From NCBI GenBank assembly GCA_963991145.1, contig CAXDOZ010000101.1, positions 1 through 8,339 on the forward strand: a DNA stretch of 8,339 nt, in the 5' to 3' direction. The first letter of the stretch is position 1, and each line of letters starts with the position of its first letter. The translations under genes were made by a program, and so were the position numbers. The DNA is from CAXDOZ01 sp963991145. Its GTDB lineage: Bacteria; Bacteroidota; Bacteroidia; Chitinophagales; JABDMM01. A model generated the notes under the pieces. It saw only the letters and a list, made by a program, of their open reading frames with translations. It was not told where the DNA came from and searched no databases. This document shows, in pieces, positions 1 to 8,293 of this stretch.

Positions 1-891
1 ACAGGAATAGAGCTGGGCGACACCCTTCCTGAATATCTCTATCCAAACTACACTGCTGAGCAGGCTCGCATGGGAGAGGAGATCGTAAAATATGGTCAGG
101 CTAGAAAGGAAGACGGGAAGATGTCTAAAGTGGTTTCAATCTATTACGATTGTACCCATTGCCATAACCTCGTTCAGGAAGACCCTGTTTTAACTGTTTC
201 AGATCCAAATGCCAGATTGGGATACGCAGTCGAAAATGACCTCCCTTTTCTTCAGGGATCGACTCTTTGGGGAGTAGTAAATAGAGAAAGCTGGTACAAT
301 GATGACTACTACTTAAAGTATGGAGAATGGGTTGAAAAGGCGAGATACAATCTCAAGGAAGCCATACAGTTATGCGCGACCCAATGTGCCCAGGGAAGAC
401 CCTTAAAGGAATGGGAGATGGATGCTGTAATTGCATACTTTAATACTATTCAGATCACTACTGAGGACATAGACCTATCTCTTGAGGATCTTGCTTCTGT
501 TTCTTCAGATCAGGATAAGTTGGAGCTTCTGAAATCAAAGTACCTGACTTATTCTCCTGCAACTTTCCATGATGTACCCGAAGTCCTTTCGGAAGGATAT
601 AGTACCAATCCCGGCGACCCGGGCAGAGGGAGACAGGTTTACCTTCATTCCTGTCAGCATTGCCATGAGCCTCATGGGCCTTCTGAGTTGGTCCTGGATG
701 ATTCAAGATTAAGTCTAAGACTGTTGAAAAGAAATATGCATAAGCAGAACCAGTACTCACTTTACTACCTGCTTAGAATTGGAACTTACTCCGTTCCTGG
801 ACATAAGCCATACATGCCTCATTATACCCTGGAGAGAATGAGCGATCAACAGGTTGAAGACCTTAGATCCTACATAGAGCAGGCTTCCTGA
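1..891 (+). CDS. c-type cytochrome, multi-domain, 5'-truncated by the window edge
   Basis: The reading frame is open from base 1 through the TGA at 889-891, giving 296 visible residues. The ATG at 70 lies inside the frame and is probably not the true start, because coding sequence continues upstream and no signal peptide is seen. Two covalent haem c sites are visible: CTHCH (residues 51-55, bases 151-165) and CQHCH (218-222, bases 652-666). Met272 in the PYMPHY segment is a reasonable sixth ligand for the second haem. Between them lies C-A-T-Q-C (Cys125, Cys129), followed by QGRPL and a helix ending in IAYF. This resembles the C-terminal part of SoxA/TsdA-type cytochrome domains, where a Cys or Met in this region can be a haem ligand. 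The family role is electron transfer outside the cytoplasmic membrane, after haem attachment by a cytochrome c maturation system. The substrate is unknown; a thiosulfate- or sulfur-related role is only a weak inference. A hairpin terminator follows the gene. Confidence 0.9.
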   Translation, partial: TGIELGDTLPEYLYPNYTAEQARMGEEIVKYGQARKEDGKMSKVVSIYYDCTHCHNLVQEDPVLTVSDPNARLGYAVENDLPFLQGSTLWGVVNRESWYNDDYYLKYGEWVEKARYNLKEAIQLCATQCAQGRPLKEWEMDAVIAYFNTIQITTEDIDLSLEDLASVSSDQDKLELLKSKYLTYSPATFHDVPEVLSEGYSTNPGDPGRGRQVYLHSCQHCHEPHGPSELVLDDSRLSLRLLKRNMHKQNQYSLYYLLRIGTYSVPGHKPYMPHYTLERMSDQQVEDLRSYIEQAS

Positions 892-914
892 TAGATTATG
901 GATTTTGAATGACC

Positions 915-948
915 ATAGCATCTAGAAGATGTTATTGGTTTGTTTTTT
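915..948 (+). terminator. putative intrinsic terminator after the cytochrome gene
   Basis: ATAGCATCT (915-923) pairs with AGATGTTAT (927-935) across a three-base AGA loop. This makes a nine-pair stem with one G-U pair. A T-rich tract follows, ending in six consecutive T at 943-948. The structure lies 24 bases past the cytochrome stop and before the A2M start, which suits transcription termination and separate transcription of the two genes. The stem is AT-rich and several bases separate it from the T run, so its strength is uncertain. Confidence 0.5.
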
Positions 949-983
949 GATACGGATTTGTAGAAATCCCAAAACTCTCATTC

Positions 984-1043
984 ATGATCCTTCGAATCAT
1001 TTTACTTGGTTTTCTTGCCCTATCTCAAGTTGTTGCTTTTTCA
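984..1043 (+). other. signal peptide of the A2M-family protein
   Basis: Residues 1-20 have a short basic n-region with Arg4, a hydrophobic core IILLGFLAL and a c-region ending A-F-S, which satisfies the small-residue rule at -3 and -1. With no cysteine near the cleavage site, type I signal peptidase processing and a soluble periplasmic or exported product are inferred. No C-terminal type IX secretion sorting domain was recognised at the end of the protein. Confidence 0.75.
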
Positions 1044-4000
1044 ACTGAATTCAATCTGAATAACTATCAGATCTACAATGAAGATCAGGAAGCGATAATC
1101 TACTATTACGACTACTCATACTACACCAAAGACAAACAGGACTCGATCCATCTGCAGCTCTATAACATCCAGAATGTTGAAGGAGTAAAGGCGCTGATGA
1201 AGAATCAAAATTGGGACTTCACAACAGATTCACTTGTCAGAAAACATGGAGTTAGTGCCAAAGAATGGTCCATAAAAGCGCCTCATAATTACAACTATAA
1301 CAATCTCAACCTCGGCAAGCTTAAATCGGGGTATTATATCCTGGAGGCTATAAATGGTAACCATATAGGCTATTGTCCGGTCATCATATCAGATAATGTA
1401 TTGATGACCAAATCATCAGGAAGGGTTATCACTTCTTTCATTGCTGATGGAAAAACGGGAAGGTCTAAATCAGGCTATGAGGTTTTTGCCCTGATGGACG
1501 GAGAGTGGGAGGAGCCATATAGAAAGGATCGGGGAATATCAAGGTTTGACCCAAAAGACGGGGTGGCAAACAACTACATGCCGGTATTTGCCTGGAGAAA
1601 TGGTCAAATTGCTGTTACGCAATTCTACTTCGACTATTACTATACAACTGCTCAGGGACCTCAATACTACGTCACAACAAATAGCCCCGCCTACCGACCC
1701 GGACAGGACCCCATTATTAAAGGTTATGTTAGAATACCTGATGGAAGCAGCTATACCATTGCAAGCGATTCTGCAAGGGTAGTGGTCTGGGATCCATTCT
1801 ATGAGGAAGTTTATTCCGAGTGGCTTGATCTAGATGAGTTTGGATCTTTTTCTGACACTCTAAGTATTTCTAGAAGCTCCAGTCTTGGGAGTTATCAGGT
1901 CAATGTAGAGGTACCATCGCCATATTACAGCTATAACTATGACTACTACAGTTTCGAGGTTCAGGAATATAAGAAGCCGGAATACGATGTTCAATTGAGC
2001 TACGAAGAGGAATCCTATGAGTTTGGAGAACTAATAAAGGCTACAATCTCAGCGGAGTATTTCTTTGGGGCCCCTGTGAGTGAGGGAGAGGTATACTACA
2101 CCTGGTATCGTCAGAGGAAAAGAGCCAATTTTTACAATTACTATTACTGGTATTACGACTACTACTACGATTACAATCAGGAGTACGTAAACTATGGTTA
2201 TGGTGAGCTAAATGCTGATGGAACTATGGAGATAAGCCTTCAACTACCTGAGGCTTATTCAGAAAATTATACTTACAAGGTTGTTGCTGAAGTAACTGAT
2301 GAAAGTAGGAGGACGATCACCAGTTCTGGATCTGTTGATGTCATCTATTCCAATCTGGATATGGCAATTAATCTTGACCAATACTATTATGAGATTGGAG
2401 ATACCGCAGTAGCCTTGATTCAAATCGAATCAACGGATGATCAGGACATATACAATGAGATAGAGCTGGAAATTCTGAACCAATCAAAATCGATCCTCAA
2501 AACTTCTGTCGCACCTGATGAGAACGGGATTGCAGAGTTCAAATTCCCAATCGAAGAAGCTGGTAGTTTCACTTTTAATGTAACTGCTTTTGACAGTAAG
2601 AAAAGAAAAGTGGAGAGAAGCAGCTCTGTCTACTGCTTCGGTGATGATGCTAACTTTTATAAGTCATGGTATGGGTATTCATCTCAACCCAGAATTCACT
2701 TAAAAGAGAAACAATACTCCGCTGGGGATAGCCTCAACATGTTGGTTTATATGCCCAAAGAGGCTGATCTCCTGATCGAATTATCGGCTAAGGATTTGAT
2801 CTACCAGGAAATTGTCCCTAGTGCAGAATTTTCAAATGATGGAGCTAATCTCAAATCGATCAACCTGGTCATTCCACCTGAGGCTTCAGGGAATCTAAAC
2901 ATACATGTAGGATTTGTAAGCGATTACTCATACACATTTTCAAACGAGAGCATCTTTGTTGAAAGTCAACAGAATAAGCTCTTTGTAGAGCTTAGTTACG
3001 AAAAAGAAGAGTATGAACCCGGCGACCTTGCTAATGCGACAGTGCTCATTACCGATCATCAAGGCAATCCAGTGCCTAACGCTCAGGTAAACCTTGCAAC
3101 AGTCGATAATAGCCTGCTTTTCATATACCCAGATCTGACAGGAGATATCTACTCAACATTCTACGAGTCTCTGGAGATCAGGAATCCAAGTCCTTACACT
3201 AACAGGTCAAGCTTTTACAGCTATAGCTCTGTAATGAATCCTAGAACCTATCGAATCAAATTAGGTGAACTGCAGAAACTACCCAGTCCGGAACTCCTGA
3301 ATTCGGAGATCTTCAATACATCCATCAGCTATGCTGAAGGTGAAGAGGGAAGCATTTCGGGATTCTTGTTCCTGAAATCGGGAAAGCCTGCTTCAAATGC
3401 AACGATCATAATCGGAGCGAAACGATTTACCACTGACAAGTTTGGGTTCTTTGAGCTCAGGGGATTTTCAACTGAAGGCACCACAGATATCACCTTTAAG
3501 AAGAATGATGTCTCATTGACTCTAACCGATTTCGGCTTATCGCCGGATTATGGTGTTCATCTCTTTGCAAAACTGCCAGTTAAAGGCCACGCTAGAAAAG
3601 ACGCTTCTTATGAAGTGTACGAGTGGGCAGAAATGGATGAGATATTCCTAATGGAAGAGGATGTTGTAGTTGAGTCAGTTGTAATAGAATCAAACAGATC
3701 AGCCAGAGGAAATGCTCAAACTATGGAAAAGTCCCTGGCGGCTGATCAACTAGACCTGGTAGCAGGAGTAGCAACAAACGGTACATATGCCTGGGATATG
3801 GAAGAGACTATGAATGGTGCATTCGACATGGATGGATCCTTGAAATCACCTCCGCCAGCTCCTCCAAGAGTTAGAAGCAATTTCCAGGACTTCCCATTCT
3901 ACCAGGATGCACTGATCACCAATGAGAAAGGTGAAGTCACATTCTCATATATCCTCCCAGACAACCTTACTACATGGCGCACTAAAGCTATTGCTGTCAC

Positions 4001-6029
4001 AAAGGATGGGAAGGTAGGAGAGTCAAATACCGAGACTCTGGTAACCCAGAAGCTTCTTGTGCGACTTGAAACTCCTCGATTTGCAATTGAGGGGGACGAA
4101 CTTGCCTTTGCTACTACTGTCCACAATTTCTACCCTGAAGATCAAAAAGTAAAGATCAGCCTCAGTGCAAAGGGAATTACCGATGTTTCTGGAAGCAAAT
4201 GGGTTAATGTGCCTTCTGATGGTTCAGTTTCAATTGATTGGAGAGGAACAATCGAGTGGAGAGATCAGGTGGAAATTTCAGTTAAAGCAGAGGGAAGCCT
4301 GGCTGCAGATGCAATGAGTGTAGAGTTTCCTGTTCTGCCTCACGGAATTGAAAACATCGAAAGCTTTACGGCTTACCTAAATGGTAACGACAAGCAGAGC
4401 ATCGATATAAATGTTCCCAATGCTGCGAAAACAGAGGGTGCACAAGTGGAGATCACAATGTCTCCAAGTCTGGCCTCCGGCCTGATCACTTCTTTGGATG
4501 ACCTAATTGGTTACCCATATGGTTGTGTGGAACAGACCATGAGTCGATTCCTTCCAAATGTGGTTGTATCCAGTGTGATGCAAGACATTCCAAACTTTGA
4601 ATACAACATCGATGAAGCTGAACTATCGAAAATGGTTGATCAGGGATTTGATCGTCTTTCAGAGCTTCAGCACTCCGATGGCGGATGGGGTTGGTGGACC
4701 AATGACGAAACCCATCCTTTCATGACGGCTTATGTGTGTTATGGATTGGTATTAGCTGAAGAAGCTGGTATTGAAGTCAATTCTAAGCTAAAAACCAGTG
4801 GCCTAAATAATCTATACGATCAACTGAACTCGCAAACAGCAAAGGATCCGGCGACATACGCATATCAAATGATGGTAGCAATGCGAAGTGGAGCCACTAA
4901 ACATTGGGATGAGCCGAATAAAGATCCTGAGACTATGGGACCTTATGAGCTTTCTCTTTGGATCCAGGCAGCATCTCTGGCAGGTAAAGGAAGACTGGCT
5001 AGCGAATGGGCGACGATTCTACAGTCAAAAGCCATCAATGAGGGAAGCTGGGCTTATTGGGGCGATCAGAAATTCTATTACTCCTGGCAGGAAGATCGCG
5101 TAGAAACCACTGCAAATGCAATTAAAGCCCTTGTTATGGCAGATGTAGAAACAGATATCCTGCCGAAGGCAGTACTTTGGATAATGGACCAGAGGAAAGG
5201 AAAGAGCTGGCACAATACACGCCAAACGGCTATGACGGTCTTCGCTTTATCTGAATTGATCTCAGATGAGCTGAATACTATGACAGATATACTCGTAAAG
5301 TGGAATGGGGCAGAGGTAGACCGCTTCTCAGTTAGCGGAGCCGATATGCTGGATAGCAGGATCCTAACAATTTACCCTGAGCAGCTTGAAGCAAGTCTAA
5401 ACGCCTCGGTAGACGGAGAGCACAATCTGCTTCAAATGGGATCAAACACTCTCGAAATACAGCAATTAGGCAAAGGTGGTTTGTTTGCTTCTGCTCGCTT
5501 GAAATACTTCACATCTGAAGCGGTGAAGAAGGATGAAGATCAGCCTTTCACGGTAAATAGAACTTGGTATGTGCTGAATAGAGATGAAAATCAGAATACG
5601 GGTGAATACGGTCGGACAAAGATCTCATCTGGAACTGCCGTACCTACGGGTGAGCTCATACTAGCTGAAGTGACCGTTGAGGTGAAATCGGATAAGTCTT
5701 ATGTGCTGATCGAAGACCCAATCCCAGCGGGCTGCGAGTTTGTGAAAGAAACCGAAGGAATGAGAGTAGTTGGCATTGGAGAGATTGATAGCTATAATCA
5801 AAACGATTACTACTACTGGTATTACAGCTGGTACACTCATCAGGAATACAGAGATAATCGCATGGCAATGACCATTACAAATCTGCCAACAGGAACTTAC
5901 ACATACTACTACGTAATTAGAACTCAGATCCCTGGTGAATACCAGGTGAATCCAACCTTAGCGCAATTAATGTATTACACTGAAATTCGCGGTTGGAGCG
6001 ACTTCACAAGTATGAAGATCCTGGACTAG
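984..6029 (+). CDS. alpha-2-macroglobulin family protein, thioester-containing, secreted
   Basis: Complete gene of 1681 residues. The ATG at 984 is the first in the frame after an in-frame TGA at 948 and begins a clear signal peptide: MILR, a hydrophobic core, then likely cleavage after A-F-S (residue 20). No lipobox cysteine is present, so it is not a lipoprotein of the E. coli YfhM type. Approximate order: N-terminal macroglobulin (MG) region 21-205; MG2 with YRPGQ at 237-241; the QEYKKPE junction at 327-333 into MG3; further MG domains to about 780, with YEPGD at 677 and VDNSLL at 707-712; a carboxypeptidase-regulatory-like domain about 787-855; an acidic then proline-rich linker to 965; the A2M domain about 970-1060; the thioester domain about 1155-1465 with GCVEQ (Cys1181, Gln1184) and GGWGWW at 1233-1238; and a C-terminal receptor-binding-like MG domain to 1681. 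Family knowledge: a protease cleaves an exposed segment, and the activated thioester captures it covalently. Bacterial members are thought to protect the cell envelope. Tyrosine clusters are unusually dense. No Shine-Dalgarno sequence is seen, and pbpC, a frequent partner in other bacteria, is not in the window. Confidence 0.95.
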   Translation: MILRIILLGFLALSQVVAFSTEFNLNNYQIYNEDQEAIIYYYDYSYYTKDKQDSIHLQLYNIQNVEGVKALMKNQNWDFTTDSLVRKHGVSAKEWSIKAPHNYNYNNLNLGKLKSGYYILEAINGNHIGYCPVIISDNVLMTKSSGRVITSFIADGKTGRSKSGYEVFALMDGEWEEPYRKDRGISRFDPKDGVANNYMPVFAWRNGQIAVTQFYFDYYYTTAQGPQYYVTTNSPAYRPGQDPIIKGYVRIPDGSSYTIASDSARVVVWDPFYEEVYSEWLDLDEFGSFSDTLSISRSSSLGSYQVNVEVPSPYYSYNYDYYSFEVQEYKKPEYDVQLSYEEESYEFGELIKATISAEYFFGAPVSEGEVYYTWYRQRKRANFYNYYYWYYDYYYDYNQEYVNYGYGELNADGTMEISLQLPEAYSENYTYKVVAEVTDESRRTITSSGSVDVIYSNLDMAINLDQYYYEIGDTAVALIQIESTDDQDIYNEIELEILNQSKSILKTSVAPDENGIAEFKFPIEEAGSFTFNVTAFDSKKRKVERSSSVYCFGDDANFYKSWYGYSSQPRIHLKEKQYSAGDSLNMLVYMPKEADLLIELSAKDLIYQEIVPSAEFSNDGANLKSINLVIPPEASGNLNIHVGFVSDYSYTFSNESIFVESQQNKLFVELSYEKEEYEPGDLANATVLITDHQGNPVPNAQVNLATVDNSLLFIYPDLTGDIYSTFYESLEIRNPSPYTNRSSFYSYSSVMNPRTYRIKLGELQKLPSPELLNSEIFNTSISYAEGEEGSISGFLFLKSGKPASNATIIIGAKRFTTDKFGFFELRGFSTEGTTDITFKKNDVSLTLTDFGLSPDYGVHLFAKLPVKGHARKDASYEVYEWAEMDEIFLMEEDVVVESVVIESNRSARGNAQTMEKSLAADQLDLVAGVATNGTYAWDMEETMNGAFDMDGSLKSPPPAPPRVRSNFQDFPFYQDALITNEKGEVTFSYILPDNLTTWRTKAIAVTKDGKVGESNTETLVTQKLLVRLETPRFAIEGDELAFATTVHNFYPEDQKVKISLSAKGITDVSGSKWVNVPSDGSVSIDWRGTIEWRDQVEISVKAEGSLAADAMSVEFPVLPHGIENIESFTAYLNGNDKQSIDINVPNAAKTEGAQVEITMSPSLASGLITSLDDLIGYPYGCVEQTMSRFLPNVVVSSVMQDIPNFEYNIDEAELSKMVDQGFDRLSELQHSDGGWGWWTNDETHPFMTAYVCYGLVLAEEAGIEVNSKLKTSGLNNLYDQLNSQTAKDPATYAYQMMVAMRSGATKHWDEPNKDPETMGPYELSLWIQAASLAGKGRLASEWATILQSKAINEGSWAYWGDQKFYYSWQEDRVETTANAIKALVMADVETDILPKAVLWIMDQRKGKSWHNTRQTAMTVFALSELISDELNTMTDILVKWNGAEVDRFSVSGADMLDSRILTIYPEQLEASLNASVDGEHNLLQMGSNTLEIQQLGKGGLFASARLKYFTSEAVKKDEDQPFTVNRTWYVLNRDENQNTGEYGRTKISSGTAVPTGELILAEVTVEVKSDKSYVLIEDPIPAGCEFVKETEGMRVVGIGEIDSYNQNDYYYWYYSWYTHQEYRDNRMAMTITNLPTGTYTYYYVIRTQIPGEYQVNPTLAQLMYYTEIRGWSDFTSMKILD
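2130..2201 (+). other. tyrosine-rich segment in an MG domain of the A2M protein
   Basis: Residues 383-406 contain 13 tyrosines in 24 positions, plus one Trp and one Phe, with Asp and Asn between them. Tyrosine is encoded by nine TAC and four TAT codons in mixed order, so this is not a perfect trinucleotide repeat and looks maintained at the protein level. It sits after the YYTWYRQRKR strand of an MG3-like domain and is probably a long hairpin loop. The function is unknown. Confidence 0.8.
3342..3548 (+). other. carboxypeptidase-regulatory-like domain inside the A2M protein
   Basis: Residues about 787-855 follow the beta-sandwich pattern of the CarboxypepD_reg-like family: a G-S-I-S-G-F strand, K-P-A-S-N-A-T-I-I-I, then F-T-T-D-K-F-G-F-F-E-L. 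This domain is common at the N-terminus of TonB-dependent receptors and other exported proteins of Bacteroidota. Here it is inserted between the last N-terminal MG domain and the A2M domain. Boundaries are estimated by eye. Confidence 0.7.
4509..4535 (+). other. thioester motif of the A2M protein
   Basis: The GYPYGCVEQ segment places Cys1181 (bases 4524-4526) and Gln1184 (4533-4535) in the C-x-E-Q arrangement that forms the internal thioester in A2M and complement proteins. Both bond-forming residues are present, so the protein is predicted to be competent for covalent capture. The second residue is Val instead of the Gly of animal CGEQ; variation at this position is known in bacterial members. 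Confidence 0.9.
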
Positions 6030-6030
6030 A

Positions 6031-8293
6031 CTATTTGAGATCTCGGAGATCCACAGGGACTACCTTGGATACTCCGGGCTCTGCCATCGTAACACCGTAG
6101 ATCACATCTACATGAGACATGGTTTGCTTGTTGTGGGTCACAATGATGAACTGAGAGTCTTTAGAGAACTCGCGAATGATGTTGTTGAACTTGCTGATAT
6201 TCGCATCATCCAGCGGTGCGTCAACCTCATCGAAAACACAGAAAGGCGCAGGTTTTAGAAGGTAGAGCGAAAAGAGCAGGGCAGTAGCAGTAAGTGTTTT
6301 CTCCCCACCGGAAAGCTGATCAATGATCTGTGGTCTCTTTCCTTTTGGCTTAGCGATGATATCGATCTTGGATTCAAGCGGACTATCCTCATTCAATAGG
6401 ATCAGATCACATTGATCTTCTTCGGTGAACAAGGTTCTAAACACCCGTATAAAGTGCTCTCGGATCTTATGAAATGCATCCAGGAACTGAGTCTTGGCCA
6501 TTTCTTCAATCTCATCAATGGTAGTAAGTAGAGAGGTTTTAGCTTCTTCCAGATCTGTTTTCTGACTCTGAATGAAGTCATATCGCTTCTTCATCTCCTC
6601 GTAAGCCTCCATCGCCATAGGGTTGATCTCCCCATAGTTTTCAAGGCGTTTCTTGAGCTTTTCTACTTTCTCCCTTAATGCTTCTACATCCTCAACCTCA
6701 GGCGCAGGCTCATTAATGATCTTATTGATGTTGACCTTGAACTCTATTGAAAGCCTTTCTCTCAGTGTGTTAAGCTCGATCTTAACCTCATTCATCTGCT
6801 GATTGAGATCTTGTTGAGCTGTCTGGACCTGGTTCCCAGAGCGATTTACCTCTCGGATCTTTGTTTCAAGAGCATTAATAGACTCTCTGATCGTGTAGAA
6901 GGCCTGTTCAGCTCCCTCGACTTCCTTACCGAAGTTCTCTTTATCGTCATAACCCTGAAGCAGATCCTCTTCGGTCTGCTTTAGATTCTGCCTCGCTTCC
7001 TGCAGCTTTTGCTCAGATTCTTCAATCAGTTTCCCATTGTCCTCCAGAGACTTCTGGTTTTGCTGGATCTGATTCTGCTTAAAGCTAAGTTCCTGATCAA
7101 CTTGCTTGAGCAGGTTGTCCTGCTGATGAAAGACGATATTCTGCTCATTGAAAGCAGCGCTCTTTCTGGATACATCTTCACTAATGCTGGAATAGGCCGA
7201 GTCTACCGATTCGAGCTTCTTTTGAGCAGCATCCTTTTGCTTTCTAAGGTCTACAAGCTGCTTATCGATGTCTTTATTCTCATTACTGATGCGATCAATA
7301 TCCTCTCGAATCCTGGCATTCTTATCCTCGTTTGAAGAGATCAAACCCTTAGAGCTATCAACCCTGCTGTTTATTCCTACAGCTTCCTGCTCAAGCTTAT
7401 TTAGCTCTCTTTGTAGGTCTTCGACCTGATGGGGATTACTCTTTCCCTGCCAGTCTTTTGCCTGAATATCGAGGTCTTTTACCCGGTTACTCATCTTCCC
7501 GGTTTTAGCCTCTAGCTTTTCGATCTCCTTCTCTAACTTTTGAAGATTCTTAGCTCTACCAATACGCTTACCTTCAAAGAGTCCCACGGCTCCGCCGGAT
7601 AGAGAAAAGCCAGATCTGATATACTTACCTTCTTTGGATAAGAGTCTGATTCCTTTCCCTTTAGAACCAACTACTTCAAAGTACTTATCGGATACAAGAA
7701 GTGCTGGATCTTCAAGAATATAAACCTGATCGAGTAAGTATGCCCCAAGCTTTTTGTAGTTATCATCGAGCTCAACTACTTCAGTGGCAGGAGTAGCATT
7801 TTCAAGTAGTAAAGGTGTTTCTGCCTCATAATGGCGGAACTCGTCCAGGATGAAAAAGTTAGCCCTTCCTTTAGAGGCATCGCTCAGGAGATTGACTGCT
7901 TTACTCGCTTCTTGGAGGTTCTTAACTACGTAATAGTTCAGGTATGGCTCAAGCAGATTCTCGATCGCAACCCTGTATTCTTCGCTGCAATAGATCAGAT
8001 CTGAAAGGAGAGGAGCTTCCTTTGTCCATTCTGCATGCTTCTTCAGGTACTTAATTGATTCCGGGAAACCTTCGAGATTGTCGACAAGACTCTTGGTAAG
8101 GTTGAACTCGTTTTTCTTTGAATCAAGAATCCTGTTCTCACGACTCAAGTCGCGTTCCAGAACCTTTTGCTCTTCTTTAATTGAGCTGATCTTAGATCTA
8201 ACTTTCTCCTGCTCCTTTCGAAGTGCATCAAGCTCGGTCTTTCTTTCTTTTACAGTCTTATCTATCCCTTTCTTCTCGGTCTCGAGCTTACTT
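6031..8293 (-). CDS. smc: chromosome segregation protein SMC, C-terminal part, N-terminus missing
   Basis: There are 753 genomic residues, numbered from the first complete genomic codon at 8290-8292. Residues 1-70 are the end of the first coiled coil; about 74-240 are the hinge, with EGFPESI at its start and GFSLSGGAVG near its end; about 245-620 are the returning heptad-rich coiled coil; the rest is the C-terminal ABC head. The head has the signature LSGGEK (660-665, bases 6298-6315), a Walker B/D-loop segment FDEVDAPLDD starting at 687 (FDEVD at 6220-6234) and the FIIVTHNK H-loop. The N-terminal head with Walker A and most of the first coil are absent because the contig stops. Full-length SMC is about 1,200 residues, so roughly two-fifths is missing. 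SMC dimers with ScpA and ScpB organise and segregate the chromosome in the cytoplasm. An apparent ATG at 8308-8310 lies in adapter sequence and is not the start. The gene converges on the A2M gene with a one-base gap. Confidence 0.95.

Noticed and set aside
458..760. Minus-strand open frame of 100 codons inside the cytochrome gene
   Set aside because: It lies opposite a gene with clear haem motifs, and its translation has no recognisable domain; it is a shadow frame. The same applies to the other short frames inside the A2M and SMC genes.
939..960. Bacteroidota-type promoter (TTTG at -33 with TAnnTTTG at -7) before the A2M gene
   Set aside because: TTTG occurs at 939-942, 946-949 and 957-960, but TA (951-952) is four bases from the last TTTG instead of two, and no pair has the usual spacing of about 19-21 bases. 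A promoter is probably nearby but cannot be placed.
2130..2201. Trinucleotide microsatellite (TAC) causing slippage
   Set aside because: The longest perfect run is three TAC codons; TAT, GAC, GAT, AAT and TGG interrupt it, so it is a protein-level composition bias and not a DNA repeat.
6002..6017. Small hairpin CTTCA...TGAAG at the end of the A2M gene
   Set aside because: Five-pair stem with a six-base loop and no T tract after it; expected by chance.
6039..6051. Inverted repeat GATCT-CGG-AGATC near the gene junction as a bidirectional terminator
   Set aside because: The stem is only five pairs, lies within the last codons of SMC and has no T run on either strand.
984..8293. A new defence or secretion system formed by the A2M, cytochrome and SMC genes
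   Set aside because: The SMC is the ordinary chromosomal form with a canonical hinge and head, and the cytochrome is separated by a likely terminator. No gene link beyond adjacency is visible.
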